Counted from the stretch's first letter, positions 52,821 to 62,709 are shown. The stretch is 64,000 nt of DNA from Ectothiorhodospira marina (GCF_900109495.1 NZ_FOAA01000005.1:62001-126000); one strand, 5' to 3'. Translations and numbers: made by a program. Notes: generated by a model from the sequence alone, not told the origin.

Positions 52821-54062
52821 TTGACCCAGCGTCTTCTCATCCTCAGACCTCACCCGGAAGGCAGCACCTGGCAGGCTGTGCTGCAGGCATCCGATGGCAG
52901 GCTCACGCCCCTGGGCACTGACACGCTGGATGCCCTGCGGGCCCGGGCACCGGATGTCGCCTGCCGGGTTCTGGTCCCTGGCACCCGGGTCTTGCTGACC
53001 CAGGCACATATCCCCACTCGTAACCCCAGGGCACTTCGCCGGGCGCTGCCCTATGCCCTGGAAGACCAGCTGGCGGATGATGTGGAGACCCTGCATTTTG
53101 TCCCGGGTGCCCGGCATGCCGATGGCAGTCTGACGGTGGCAGTGGTTGCCCACACCCACATGACGGCCTGGCTGGATGCCGTTCGCAAGGCCGGTATGGA
53201 GCCGGATCAGGTGGTGCCGGAGACTGCGCTCCTGCCCACTGAGGCGGGTGCCTGGGTGTTGTGGCTGGAGGGCGATGAGGGCTGGCTGTCCACGGGGGAG
53301 GGTATGGGCTTCACCATGGAGCGGGACAATGCCGCCTTCCTGCTGCGGCGGCGCCTGCAGGAGGCCCCGGAGGATGAGCGCCCAAAACAACTCAAGCTAT
53401 TGCGTCATGGGCCCGCACGGCCGGAGGATGATGCGCTGCGGGCATTGGGCGATACGGATGCTCTGACGGTGCAGGTCGTCGAGACGTCTTCGAGCCTGCT
53501 GGAACACCTGATCGCACACTGGCCGTCGCGTCCTCCGCTCAATCTGCTCTGTGGCCCCTATAGCCTGAAGGACTCCCTGGATCACCTCTGGCGGCCCTGG
53601 CGGCTCGCGGCCGGTGTGCTGCTGGCCTGGGTGGTGATCCAGTTTGTCGGTCTGGGATGGAACCTGCAGTCCCTGCGGGCCGAGCAGGCCGCTCTTGAAG
53701 AACGCATGGTGGAGGTCTACCAGCAGACCTTCCCGGGGGGGCGTATCGTGGATCCCAGGCGCCAGATGGAAACGGCCCTCAGGGGGCTCTCATCGGGACC
53801 GGATGGCATCCATTCGGATCTGCAGGATCTGCTTGCACAGGCCGCGCCGGCCTTGGCGGATGCGGAGGGCCTCAGCATTCAGGGGCTGCGTTACCAGGCG
53901 GGTCGGCTGGACCTGGATCTGCACCTGGCTGACTTGCAGGGGCTGGACCGTCTCAAGCAGCAACTGGAGCAGAAAGCGGGCTGGTCCGTGGATATCCAGT
54001 CGGCCAGCGCCCGGGATGACCGGGTGGAGAGCCGCATTCTGATCCGGAGTTCGGGTTCATGA
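52821..54062 (+). CDS. gspL: Type II secretion protein GspL
   Basis: Bitopic inner-membrane protein that binds GspE. The TTG at 52821 has CAGGAG about 10 bp before it. The cytosolic actin-like domain (about 1-250) includes ALPYALEDQLADDVETLHF and PDQVVPETALLP; a TM segment (about 258-277, AAGVLLAWVVIQFVGLGW) and a periplasmic ferredoxin-like domain follow. 413 residues. It overlaps gspM by 4 bp. Confidence 0.93.
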   Translation: MTQRLLILRPHPEGSTWQAVLQASDGRLTPLGTDTLDALRARAPDVACRVLVPGTRVLLTQAHIPTRNPRALRRALPYALEDQLADDVETLHFVPGARHADGSLTVAVVAHTHMTAWLDAVRKAGMEPDQVVPETALLPTEAGAWVLWLEGDEGWLSTGEGMGFTMERDNAAFLLRRRLQEAPEDERPKQLKLLRHGPARPEDDALRALGDTDALTVQVVETSSSLLEHLIAHWPSRPPLNLLCGPYSLKDSLDHLWRPWRLAAGVLLAWVVIQFVGLGWNLQSLRAEQAALEERMVEVYQQTFPGGRIVDPRRQMETALRGLSSGPDGIHSDLQDLLAQAAPALADAEGLSIQGLRYQAGRLDLDLHLADLQGLDRLKQQLEQKAGWSVDIQSASARDDRVESRILIRSSGS

Positions 54063-54544
54063 TACAGGCATGGTGGCGTGAACAGTCGGTGCGCGATCGA
54101 CGCATCCTGATCGTGGGAGGTCTGTTCCTTTGCGTGGCCTTGCCCTACTGGCTCATCTGGCTGCCACTGAGTGACCGTGTCGCCGCCATGGAGCGCGACG
54201 TGGTCCGCTTGCAGGGCGATCTCGCCTGGATGGAGCAGGCCGCCAGTCAGATCCGCAGTGCCCGCGGCCAGACCCAGGCGGCCCCTGCCGACATGGGCGG
54301 GCAATCCCTGCTGGGCATTATCGACGCCACCGCCCAATCCGGCCCCCTGGCAGGCACCCTGCGGCGCGTTCAGCCCGAGGGTGGCCATACCGTGCGCGTG
54401 TGGATGGAAAACACCCCCTTCGACGACATGCTCCTGTGGCTGGATGAACTCAGTCGCCAGTACGGCGTCCAGGTCAGCAGCCTGGTGGTGGATCGACAAG
54501 CCGCCGGGGGTCGGGTGAACGTGCGGCTGGTGCTGGAAAGCTGA
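54059..54544 (+). CDS. gspM: Type II secretion protein GspM
   Basis: A 161-residue partner of GspL: a short cytosolic start, a TM segment (about 16-36, ILIVGGLFLCVALPYWLIWL) and a periplasmic ferredoxin-like domain (VRVWMENTPFDDMLLWLDELSRQYGVQV). Confidence 0.92.
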   Translation: MIQAWWREQSVRDRRILIVGGLFLCVALPYWLIWLPLSDRVAAMERDVVRLQGDLAWMEQAASQIRSARGQTQAAPADMGGQSLLGIIDATAQSGPLAGTLRRVQPEGGHTVRVWMENTPFDDMLLWLDELSRQYGVQVSSLVVDRQAAGGRVNVRLVLES

Positions 54545-54571
54545 CCCCGATCCTCGCATCCATTCATCACG

Positions 54572-55369
54572 ATGGAGTCTCTGAGCAACGTGCCCTTCAA
54601 AAGCCCCGCCCTCAAGCCCTGGCACTACGTCCTGGCAGGACTGATCGCCTACATCGTCTTCCTCCTGGCCACATGGCCCGCCACCCTGGCCCACGATCTG
54701 GCCCGGGACCGTGGCTGGTTACCGTCGGACCTGGCCCTGGAAGGCCTGTCGGGTTCCGTGTGGTCCGGTGGGGCTCAGCAACTGCGCTGGGAAGCGCTGT
54801 CATTACAGGGGCTGGCCTGGCAGGTGTCTGCCTGGCCGCTGCTGCGCGGCGAGTTGCGCACACACATCCAGTTTGCCGGACCCGGGAGTGGGGGCAGTGT
54901 GCAACTGGGCCTTCGCCCCAACGGGATGCGTCTGGAAAACCTGCGGGCGGACCTGCCGGCTGCCTACCTGGCGGATGCCTTCCTGGATTTCCCGGTGATC
55001 GTCGAGGGGCGCATCCTGGCCGACATTCCGGCGGTGCATGTTCACCACGAGTCGGGCTTCACCCAGGCCGAAGGCACCCTGGGTTGGCTGGGGGCCGCCT
55101 CGGGGCTACCCCAGGCCATCCCCCTGGGCGACCTGCGTGCGGAACTGGGCACCGACGACGACGGCCGGCTCCGGGCCGTGGCGCGCGACCATGGTGGCCC
55201 CCTGTTCCTGGAAGCCACCGCCCGCCTGAGCCCGGTGGGGCCCTGGCAGATCCAGGGCCGGCTGGGTGCCCGTGACCAGGCCGAACCCGGACTGGGTCAG
55301 GCCCTGAGCCTCATGGGGCGGGAGGACAGCGAAGGGCGCATCCCGCTCAACCTGAGCGGAAGGCTGTGA
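54572..55369 (+). CDS. gspN: Type II secretion protein GspN
   Basis: A 265-residue bitopic protein with a TM segment near 18-38 (YVLAGLIAYIVFLLATWP) and a beta-rich periplasmic domain (LEGLSGSVWSGGAQQLRWEAL, GELRTHIQF). It is an optional T2SS component. It is the last gsp gene here; the prepilin peptidase gspO and GspA/B are not in the window. Confidence 0.88.
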   Translation: MESLSNVPFKSPALKPWHYVLAGLIAYIVFLLATWPATLAHDLARDRGWLPSDLALEGLSGSVWSGGAQQLRWEALSLQGLAWQVSAWPLLRGELRTHIQFAGPGSGGSVQLGLRPNGMRLENLRADLPAAYLADAFLDFPVIVEGRILADIPAVHVHHESGFTQAEGTLGWLGAASGLPQAIPLGDLRAELGTDDDGRLRAVARDHGGPLFLEATARLSPVGPWQIQGRLGARDQAEPGLGQALSLMGREDSEGRIPLNLSGRL

Positions 55370-55425
55370 GGCGCGGCCCGCACTGGTGACCCCTTGGGGA
55401 TTTCCTGGCCCATGGATAGATCGCA

Positions 55426-55530
55426 CCCCTCTCCCCTGCGGGGAGAGGGGTTGGGGTGAGGGGCGAGGGCTGGCACAGTGCCTCCCCCACCCCCTCATCC
55501 CCAGCCCTTCTCCCCCTTGGGGGAGAAGGG
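55426..55530. repeat. Nested GC-rich inverted repeats between convergent gspN and MFS genes
   Basis: Two perfect hairpins, CCCCTCTCCCC-TGC-GGGGAGAGGGG (55426-55450) and CCCTTCTCCCCC-TT-GGGGGAGAAGGG (55505-55530), enclose complementary GGGGTGAGGG/CCCTCATCCCC arms. Similar repeats are common between proteobacterial genes and may act as bidirectional terminators. Confidence 0.7.
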
Positions 55531-55567
55531 AGCTTCCGTAGCTGAACCTGGGTGCTTTCACGTCACG

Positions 55568-56971
55568 TTAAGTGCCGCCACCCGGCCGATGCGTGGGATC
55601 AATCCAGGGATCATCCTCCGCGCCCAGACCCGCATCCCGCTCCAGTTCCACCTGGGAGATGGTCTTGCCCGGGGCCTTGATGCGCACCCACAGGCTGGCA
55701 AAGATCAGCAGGAAGTTGATGATGCCCACCAGAATGAACGGCGCCCGCGGGTCGATCTGGTCAAACAGCCGACCGCCGATGAGTACGATCAACAGGATCC
55801 CCAGTGCCCCGCTGATATTGAAGGCCGCCAGCACCGACCCCCGCTTGGGCTTGGGCGCCTCCTGGCCGATGAGTGACTGAGCCCCCAGGAACACGGCCAT
55901 CTGCCCGATCCCCATCAGCGCGAAGAACGCGTAGGCATAGGTCGCCAGGGGGTTGGCCAGGAAGAACATGGCCAGGTTCCCGGCCGCCGCAATGGCCATG
56001 CACACGCCCAGCGCCGTCACCCGGTTGAGTCGGTCGATGATGGGCCCAAGGAACGGCGCGGACACCAGGGCCGCCACCTGGGTGACAATGAAGATGATCG
56101 TCCCCTGCATGACTGCCTCACCGGAACTCATCCCCATGCCGATGCCCACGGTGGTGCCCCACAGCACCACGAAGGTGGCATTGATGGACTGGTCGCCGCG
56201 GGCGATGAACGCGGCCCCGTAGGAGAGCAGAATGCGGGGATTGCGCGCCTGGGCAAAGCCTGTGAACAGCAACTCCCGCACCGGCGGCTGAGGCTCCCTG
56301 GAGGGGGGGACCCCCGGCTTGAGCCCGAAACCAATGATGACCGCCGAGATCGCCGCCAGTGCAGCCACCATCAGGAAGGTGTACAGACCCGCATCGGTGC
56401 CACTCACTCCCATGCCCGTGAAGATGTCCGGAAAGGCCCCGAACATCTGTCCGATGATGACAATCCCCAATCCGTTGAGCATGCCGATGATGGCCACCAG
56501 CTTGCCCCGGGAGCGTTCTGCCGGGTAGTCCGCCAGCACGGTGGACAGGGCCCCGGCGATGGCCACGATGCCCATGGCATAGAAGATGCGATAGATGAAC
56601 AGGTCTTCCGCCGAGCCCGCCAGTGGATACAGCACATAGCAGGCGGCAGTCAGCATGAAGCCAGCGATATAGATCGGCCTTCGCCCGATCTTGTCGATGA
56701 GGATGCCCGCCGGGATGAACAGCAGCAGCGCCACCACCTCGGTCCAGAACACCAGGTCGCCGCTGAGCGTGCCCTGCTCCTCGATGGGGATGTTCAGGTG
56801 CTCGTTGAGGATATAGGTTTGCCCGATGGTGATGAACACGATCAGGCCAATGGACACAAAGCCCGCGTAGAAGAAGGTCCAGCCATGAAACGGCATGACC
56901 CCGGGCGCCAGATAGATGGGCCCGATCCGGTGGGCACTGTGGGGTGGTTCGGATGCGGTGGTCTGGGTCAT
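55568..56971 (-). CDS. MFS transporter
   Basis: A 467-residue major facilitator with twelve predicted TM segments. The motif IPAGILIDKIGRRPIYIAGF is the conserved loop 2-3 sequence (GxxxDxxGRR). The central cytosolic loop is about 210-250 (GLKPGVPPSREPQPPVR). Substrate is not identifiable. No regulator or operon partner lies close by. Confidence 0.85.
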   Translation of the reverse strand: MTQTTASEPPHSAHRIGPIYLAPGVMPFHGWTFFYAGFVSIGLIVFITIGQTYILNEHLNIPIEEQGTLSGDLVFWTEVVALLLFIPAGILIDKIGRRPIYIAGFMLTAACYVLYPLAGSAEDLFIYRIFYAMGIVAIAGALSTVLADYPAERSRGKLVAIIGMLNGLGIVIIGQMFGAFPDIFTGMGVSGTDAGLYTFLMVAALAAISAVIIGFGLKPGVPPSREPQPPVRELLFTGFAQARNPRILLSYGAAFIARGDQSINATFVVLWGTTVGIGMGMSSGEAVMQGTIIFIVTQVAALVSAPFLGPIIDRLNRVTALGVCMAIAAAGNLAMFFLANPLATYAYAFFALMGIGQMAVFLGAQSLIGQEAPKPKRGSVLAAFNISGALGILLIVLIGGRLFDQIDPRAPFILVGIINFLLIFASLWVRIKAPGKTISQVELERDAGLGAEDDPWIDPTHRPGGGT

Positions 56972-57130
56972 CTGAGGCTCAGCATCTCGTGGGCACGGGA
57001 AAGTCCCACAAGATACAGGGGAAGCGGGTTGGGAGGCCAGTGGTTGGGTGGGATCGGGCCGTGGCTAGGTGATACCTATGACCAGGAAGAAAAGCACCCC
57101 GACCTCCAAAAGGCCTCCACACGCAGCCCC

Positions 57131-57244
57131 ATGGCCGACAAGCTCATCAAGAAGATGCGCAGTCATGTGGGCGCCAAGGTCGTCGACCTCAGCGCCGTCA
57201 TGGAAGGCAAAAAGAACGCCCAGGCCCTTAAAGCGGACCGGTAA
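57131..57244 (+). CDS. Short unassigned reading frame
   Basis: A 37-codon frame starting ATG (MADKLIKKMRSHVGAKVVDLS). It is one of two short frames in 56972-57661, a stretch without a full gene; together they look like remnants of a larger accessory gene. No family recognised. Confidence 0.3.
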   Translation: MADKLIKKMRSHVGAKVVDLSAVMEGKKNAQALKADR

Positions 57245-57263
57245 TGATCCTGTTGGGGCAGCG

Positions 57264-57371
57264 ATGATATCCGAGGACAAACGACGCAACCGCCTGATCG
57301 CCGAAATCGACGCCATGATCACCGAGGACTTCGCGGGCCGGGTTCTGCACTTTGACCCCTGGACGAGATGA
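57264..57371 (+). CDS. Short unassigned reading frame
   Basis: A 35-codon frame (MISEDKRRNRLIAEIDAM..., ending HFDPWTR). It may be a remnant with the frame at 57131. The region to 57661 also has an imperfect direct repeat, ATAATC(C/T)GGGAAAC, at about 57556 and 57612. Nothing else is evident. Confidence 0.3.
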   Translation: MISEDKRRNRLIAEIDAMITEDFAGRVLHFDPWTR

Positions 57372-57661
57372 CGCCCCTGGAGCGCTGGGTTCAGGATGGT
57401 GACCAGGTACGCTATCTGGACCCGAGGCAGGATCTGGAGGATCTGTGCCTGTCGCCAGACCTCCCTGTTCGACGACGAGCAGGATCCCTTCTGATTTCTC
57501 GCGCCCTCAGCTTCCCGCATCCGTTCACCTTCCATGAATCCTCCATCCGAGGGCATAATCCGGGAAACCCCCCGGCCTGCAGCCAGGATCTGCGTGGGAA
57601 AAGGGGCGGGCAATAATCTGGGAAACAACACCGAACCTTGAGCGCTGTTGATATCTGTCTG

Positions 57662-59209
57662 TCAGAATTCCACAGTGGGATTGAGTTCAGCGGTTTCAGG
57701 GTCGTAGTTGATGACGGCAGCTACTGAGTCGCCCACCTCGAAGGGGATGATGTCTGGAATACCTTCAATTGGCCGTGAATCAATGGCCTCCACGACCTGG
57801 CTGAGGTGGGGAAGGTTACCCGAAATCACCGCTGTGACCCAGTTCAAGCGCTCCGCAGGTGCCGGTATGGACCACATGTCATTCCACTCGCTGACCTGTG
57901 ACATGTCGGGTGTACCGAATCCAGTGACATCCCGCGAGGTGAGCCACTGGCTGGAGGCCACCGCAGTATGGTGGTAATTGAGGTCGCCGGCCTCATCAAG
58001 GTATTCAGCACTGAATAGGTAGTAAGATGATGATGTCGTTACACCCTCGGCAGAGAGTATTGCAGAGACATACTTGGCGTTTTCCATGATGGGTAGTAGT
58101 ACACCAGCTGACAGAGAGTCGCTGACATGACCTGTGAATTCGTCAGGTCTTGAGAGTGTCGGTTTTTCCGCCAGGCCATGCGTTTCGAAGGCGGTAGCAT
58201 GATAGCGATAGCTGATTTTTTCGCTTGTCTCAACTTCCCACTCACCCACTGCAATTAGCCGGTCTCCTGTTGCGCTTTGCTCATCCCCTTTGGTGACCCA
58301 GTAAGTCAGTGCTTGATCGCCTTCAGTCCAGTTGTCTGTCAGATCAACGTAAGTATTATTCTTGCTGAAGAAATGCACGTAAGCATCTTCAAGGGTGTCA
58401 GGTTCCGTAAAGGATAGTTCGGCTGGATCATGACTTATTTCGTAGTCGGTTCTCGACGCATCATCCTCAGGTGAATTCAGGTCAATCGTCCAAACAAGTG
58501 ACTCTCCAAGGTCGTCAGGAATCTGTTTGTCCCTGGAAATGATGAGTCGCAGAGGGGTTGCAGATGGGCCATCGACTGCTTGGGCATCCATTGTGCTGGT
58601 CTGGGCTGGTGACTCCCCGATTTTAGTCAAGATGGCCAAGTCACGAACGCCGGGTAGAGTGTTTATCGTAAGTTGTTCGACATCATCGACGTTGCCAGGC
58701 TCGATATTACTGAGAGTGGTAGACGTCCTGGAATATCCAATGTGAGCACTGAATGAATTCTCTTCATCTGAGAAATTAGATACCTGCACTTCTACCTGAG
58801 TATCCTCGTCATCTCGCTGCAGGGCCTTTACGAGACGCTCAAGATCTACATCCTTGACGTCCTCTGCAGCCAAGTGGATCGTAAAGGCCGTCACGTGGCG
58901 GGTCTCGGCGTTTGCCATGAGCAATGTAATGCTGAAGGTCTCTTTCTCTACCCCATCAATCGCCTCCTGAAGCGCTGTCACGGCCGAATCACCCAGCTGC
59001 CCCGCGACGTTCGCGTCACCCGTGTCGATGGTGTTCCATAGGCCGTTGGGTCCATCCTGATAAGCTATCCACAACGTATCCTCCAGCGCCTCCGACTCAT
59101 CCGTGCCGCTCGAATTGCTCGCGAAACAGCCAGTCAAGGTCAGGGGCAGACCCACAGCAAGGGGGATCAGATAACGGATCCTGAGGGCGTAGTAGGGTAG
59201 AGCGTTCAT
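57662..59209 (-). CDS. Orphan lipoprotein
   Basis: A 515-residue lipoprotein: a hydrophobic signal and lipobox LTGC near residue 29, followed by a low-complexity acidic linker (SNSSGTDESEALED). The rest is beta-rich and acidic with no family I recognise; two blocks (FTIHLAAEDVKDVDLERLVKALQ and the C-terminal AVINYDPETAELNPTVEF) might be domain edges. The base composition is more AT-rich than the gsp region. It lies downstream of an outer-membrane protein gene and may be part of the same surface set. Confidence 0.55.
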   Translation of the reverse strand: MNALPYYALRIRYLIPLAVGLPLTLTGCFASNSSGTDESEALEDTLWIAYQDGPNGLWNTIDTGDANVAGQLGDSAVTALQEAIDGVEKETFSITLLMANAETRHVTAFTIHLAAEDVKDVDLERLVKALQRDDEDTQVEVQVSNFSDEENSFSAHIGYSRTSTTLSNIEPGNVDDVEQLTINTLPGVRDLAILTKIGESPAQTSTMDAQAVDGPSATPLRLIISRDKQIPDDLGESLVWTIDLNSPEDDASRTDYEISHDPAELSFTEPDTLEDAYVHFFSKNNTYVDLTDNWTEGDQALTYWVTKGDEQSATGDRLIAVGEWEVETSEKISYRYHATAFETHGLAEKPTLSRPDEFTGHVSDSLSAGVLLPIMENAKYVSAILSAEGVTTSSSYYLFSAEYLDEAGDLNYHHTAVASSQWLTSRDVTGFGTPDMSQVSEWNDMWSIPAPAERLNWVTAVISGNLPHLSQVVEAIDSRPIEGIPDIIPFEVGDSVAAVINYDPETAELNPTVEF

Positions 59210-59382
59210 CTAATGACTCCCGGTCAAAAAGGGAATGGCCTCAATACGAGGTGTTTCTTCTGACTCTAGGAGCGAGGAGCCGTAGGGGCAACGGTAGCCG
59301 GTGTCGACTTTTGTAAACCTGGGTCCAAATTCCAGATAAACGGTTGATTCTTTGAGGAGGCGTTTGCGTCAGTTGGCATATG

Positions 59383-60480
59383 TCAAAACTGCCAGGCGCC
59401 GGAAAGGTTTATGAGCAGAGCGTGTGCTTCCTGCCAGCGTTCGTTGTCCATGCCCAGTTGAAACTGAAAGGAGTGGGTCGAGGTTTGGCTGGCGATCCCT
59501 AATGTGATTCGGTCGCTCTTGGCCTCATAAGCCGCGCTGTAGTGCATTCGGCCTTGTGTGGCGTATGTGAGCTGGGCCTCCGGCCACAAGGTGCCGAGGA
59601 AATGGAAGGTGTTGATTGATACGTCCCATTGCTCCAGTCGCATTCCCAGTTGGCCTGTGGTGGCTCTGGGGAGGAAGTTGGTAGGCCTGTAGTATTCGGT
59701 GCCACGCACTCCGCTCAGGAGGGGTCTGTAGCTCACGTAGCCGTCCGGATCGAAGCTGGACTGGTCCGTATCGATCTGGCCCCGTGTATATGGGGCGTCT
59801 TCCCATTCAAATCGTGTCCAGGCATCTTCGATGTCTAGGCTGGCGTAGTATTGTTCGTTCGACCAGAAAATCCCGATGTCCACCGCGAAACCATAGCCGT
59901 CAGGGGGCGATGCCAAGTGAGATAAAAAATGGTCTTCATCGTATCGGTAGTCGATCTGCCCCAAACCTTCGAAGTGTCCATCGGCGTTTTCCGCAACCCT
60001 TCCCGTGAGCCGTCCTTCCTGGAATTCGGAGACCTGCAGCAAACTGACCGCGCCGCGAAGCCCCCAGCCTTCGTTCGCATCGGATTCAAACCCCAGCCGG
60101 ATACCCTCCGCGCCGAGGGCTCGGGCGCGAAGCTTGACCCGATAATCCTGCCCCGGCTCCAAGGGGATCTTGTTCTTGTCGCGGTAGACAATTTGCGCTG
60201 TGTCGGGGTGGAACTCAAAGATCCAGTCCTGACGATAGATAAGATCCACCGAGACGTTCTCTCGTCTGGCTCCCAGTGTGACGCGGTTGCGGGAGTACGC
60301 GATGCTACCCGATGGTGTGGGTTCGTTGCGCCAGTCCTTGGCTAGGTCATGGATGGAGGCCGAGTCACTGAAGCTCTGGCTGTTGATCGCATAGTGGAGT
60401 TGCCAATTATCGGCATAAGCCAACTGAGGCACGACGAATGTCGCAGTGGCCAGCCCCAAAGGAAAGAGCATTCGAATCAT
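59383..60480 (-). CDS. Outer-membrane beta-barrel protein of unknown function
   Basis: A 365-residue exported protein (signal MIRMLFPLGLATATFVVPQLAYA). Alternating beta strands and a terminal Phe (SGAWQF) indicate an outer-membrane barrel. No porin family is recognised. An upstream in-frame start at 60516 exists. A terminator after the preceding lipoprotein gene lies just before it, and a 173-bp AT-rich gap (59210-59382) separates it from the next gene. Confidence 0.65.
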   Translation of the reverse strand: MIRMLFPLGLATATFVVPQLAYADNWQLHYAINSQSFSDSASIHDLAKDWRNEPTPSGSIAYSRNRVTLGARRENVSVDLIYRQDWIFEFHPDTAQIVYRDKNKIPLEPGQDYRVKLRARALGAEGIRLGFESDANEGWGLRGAVSLLQVSEFQEGRLTGRVAENADGHFEGLGQIDYRYDEDHFLSHLASPPDGYGFAVDIGIFWSNEQYYASLDIEDAWTRFEWEDAPYTRGQIDTDQSSFDPDGYVSYRPLLSGVRGTEYYRPTNFLPRATTGQLGMRLEQWDVSINTFHFLGTLWPEAQLTYATQGRMHYSAAYEAKSDRITLGIASQTSTHSFQFQLGMDNERWQEAHALLINLSGAWQF

Positions 60481-60492
60481 GGTGTGCCCATC

Positions 60493-60524
60493 AAAAAAAG
60501 GGCCACGATGTACCATCGTGGCCC
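60493..60524 (-). terminator. Terminator after the CarboxypepD-like lipoprotein gene
   Basis: On minus, GGGCCACGATG-GTA-CATCGTGGCCC (60500-60524) is followed by seven T residues (60499-60493). Confidence 0.88.
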
Positions 60525-60549
60525 AAGATCTTAATGCCTATATGAGATG

Positions 60550-62709
60550 TTAGAACAACGTCTCAAACGCTTCTTTGGTGGAGCGATTCCCCTCCTCATC
60601 GAAGTGATAGGTGATGGTGAAGACGTTAGACCTTTCTTCCCGGATGGTTGCATGCCGGGCGCCGTCCATGAATACATATCCCACTACATCGTTGCTGGCA
60701 TATTGATTTCGGGGTAGCAACTCAAATGTGGCGCCCGAGGCATTGGTGGCCATCAAGCCCAGGTCTTCAGTGTCACCTGAATACGCCATTTCCAGTGTTA
60801 AGAAGCGGCGCGCGGTCTGGTCGTTGTAACCGTTCCAGCCCAGGGTGATTGAAGCCTTGGCATCCTCTTCGCCAGTTCTCTGCAGGCGGAAGAGTATGTC
60901 CATTTCAGGAAGGTTTTCAGTGATGCGACCGGCGGTCTTTACTTGCATCGTCGCAAGAGGGAAGCGATCCCCTGTCCCTTCGGAACTGGCAGCACCCTGA
61001 TTTTGCACCAATGAATATTCATTCGCGTTGTCCAGCGTGACGAGTACCTCAGCTTTCAGATAATCACCTAAAACACCATTGTCAAAACGGCCATCAAGAC
61101 GGAAGGAGACCGGCAGCAGGGTATCCCCATCCAACTCGGGGTTGCCGCGGTTATCTTCAATCATGTTGTTGTTGGTGGCCGCGAGGAATTTCGTGGAACC
61201 CTCAAAGGCGAGGATCTGTTCGTTATCCGTGTATTGCAGCTTCAGCGTGCCGGCCAGTTCCAGCCGACGCAGGAAGTTGCCATCTCCTTCCACGGGGATG
61301 TCATCCCTTAATTGATCCTGCGTGAAGGGTTGGTCCGCAACTACGCTGAGACGGGCATCAGATAGTTCCACTTGTGCTCCCAGTCCTTGGGCCTTGGCCG
61401 AGAGTATCTCAAACGCAAATTGATTCTCACCCAGGACCTTCGGTACGGTGAATTCCACTGTCACGTCGATCGGATCCCCATCGAGGGTCGAGAGGCGACC
61501 GTTGTCCAGAGTCCAACGATCGCCGACCCGGGTCAGGGTGCCGCTGATGTCATTGTCAGCACCTAGATCAGTTTGCAGATCCACGCTATTGGGAGTATCT
61601 GAGCATTGAAGCGCGCACTCCGGATCGTTTGCGTATTCTTCGATCAAACCGTTGCTGATGGCATCATTGACCCTTGCGAGCGCTTCGAAATTCCACAGGA
61701 TGGCGTCTTGAGCGAAGTCTTCGATGCCCTGAATTTGCCCAAGCAAGCCTGTGTTCCGTAAGTCTGCCTCGTCATACTGTTTGTAGATATCGATGCCGAC
61801 AGTACGGATATCCTCAACTAAATTGCGCACTGCGATGGCATTTTGACTGAGCTGGCTGCGTTGAGAATCTGTGACTGGGGTAAGAGGTATATCAGATGTG
61901 GCGGTGGGGTTGATTTTGGCTTGTTGTTCAGTCTTGTTGTTCAAACTGTCGACTGCTTCTTGCAGTTTATTTATGTCATCTTGTGTCGTTTCGCTAAAGA
62001 ATCCCTTAGCAAAATCCGAAATGAAGCGTGCAGTCTCGTCCTTCCTGCCGAATGCCGCCGAGATCACGGAGAGATTGCGTTGCTCGGGAGTGGCAGCTTC
62101 TAGGTGGTCGCCCTTGGTAATGTTCACGGGCTCCAATTTCGTCAGGTCCAGCGGAGTGTCTGCTTCGATTCCAAGCAGTTTAAGGACTGCTTCCTGGCCG
62201 TTTTCAGTGGCCTTTTCGGGTGGGGGCGTGATTGCTCCGGCATTGCTCACCTGGGCGGCAATCATTACCAACTCGGTCAGTGGTGTCACGTGGGCGGAGA
62301 CCTCCTGGGAGGTTCGATCCACACGGGCGATGGAGCGTAGGGTGATGTCTTTCGGCATGAGCCCAGGCTCTCCCCACTTCACCTCATCACCGCAACCTTG
62401 TGGTAAGTCACAAATCATTTGTGCGTGTTCGGTATGCCGTACCCGAATGACGAAGTGCTCATCCACCGGCAGACGGAGCTGGTAGCGTCCATCATCATCC
62501 GTCTTGGTTTCGGCCACGATTTCCCGGCATTCCATGTCGGCGCAGGCCTCGACTTGCGCGCCCAACAGCAAGCCCTTCGCAGCGACCCCCGTGACGGTGG
62601 CGGTCTGCGTTGTGGTGTCGCCACCGCTGCTGCCTCCCCCGCCACCACAGGCGGCCAGAAGAACGGCACTGGCAATGACGGAAGGAACCCCAAGGACTTT
62701 TGCTGACAT
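60550..62709 (-). CDS. Large lipoprotein with carboxypeptidase-regulatory-like domain
   Basis: A 719-residue lipoprotein: signal ending LLAAC|GGGGGSSGG (lipobox at Cys21), then a Ser/Thr linker and a CarboxypepD_reg-like beta domain (about 35-95; VTGVAAKGLLLGAQVEACAD and DDDGRYQLRLPVDEHF). The large remainder contains a helical region (about 195-300) and beta-rich segments with no family I recognise. The gene ends with a strong terminator. A GacA-like dyad lies 175 bp upstream of its start. Confidence 0.6.
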   Translation of the reverse strand: MSAKVLGVPSVIASAVLLAACGGGGGSSGGDTTTQTATVTGVAAKGLLLGAQVEACADMECREIVAETKTDDDGRYQLRLPVDEHFVIRVRHTEHAQMICDLPQGCGDEVKWGEPGLMPKDITLRSIARVDRTSQEVSAHVTPLTELVMIAAQVSNAGAITPPPEKATENGQEAVLKLLGIEADTPLDLTKLEPVNITKGDHLEAATPEQRNLSVISAAFGRKDETARFISDFAKGFFSETTQDDINKLQEAVDSLNNKTEQQAKINPTATSDIPLTPVTDSQRSQLSQNAIAVRNLVEDIRTVGIDIYKQYDEADLRNTGLLGQIQGIEDFAQDAILWNFEALARVNDAISNGLIEEYANDPECALQCSDTPNSVDLQTDLGADNDISGTLTRVGDRWTLDNGRLSTLDGDPIDVTVEFTVPKVLGENQFAFEILSAKAQGLGAQVELSDARLSVVADQPFTQDQLRDDIPVEGDGNFLRRLELAGTLKLQYTDNEQILAFEGSTKFLAATNNNMIEDNRGNPELDGDTLLPVSFRLDGRFDNGVLGDYLKAEVLVTLDNANEYSLVQNQGAASSEGTGDRFPLATMQVKTAGRITENLPEMDILFRLQRTGEEDAKASITLGWNGYNDQTARRFLTLEMAYSGDTEDLGLMATNASGATFELLPRNQYASNDVVGYVFMDGARHATIREERSNVFTITYHFDEEGNRSTKEAFETLF

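Noticed and set aside
57368-57616. Plus-strand frame of 82 codons after the two short frames
   Set aside because: It resembles no family and has no ribosome site; kept only as part of the degenerate stretch.
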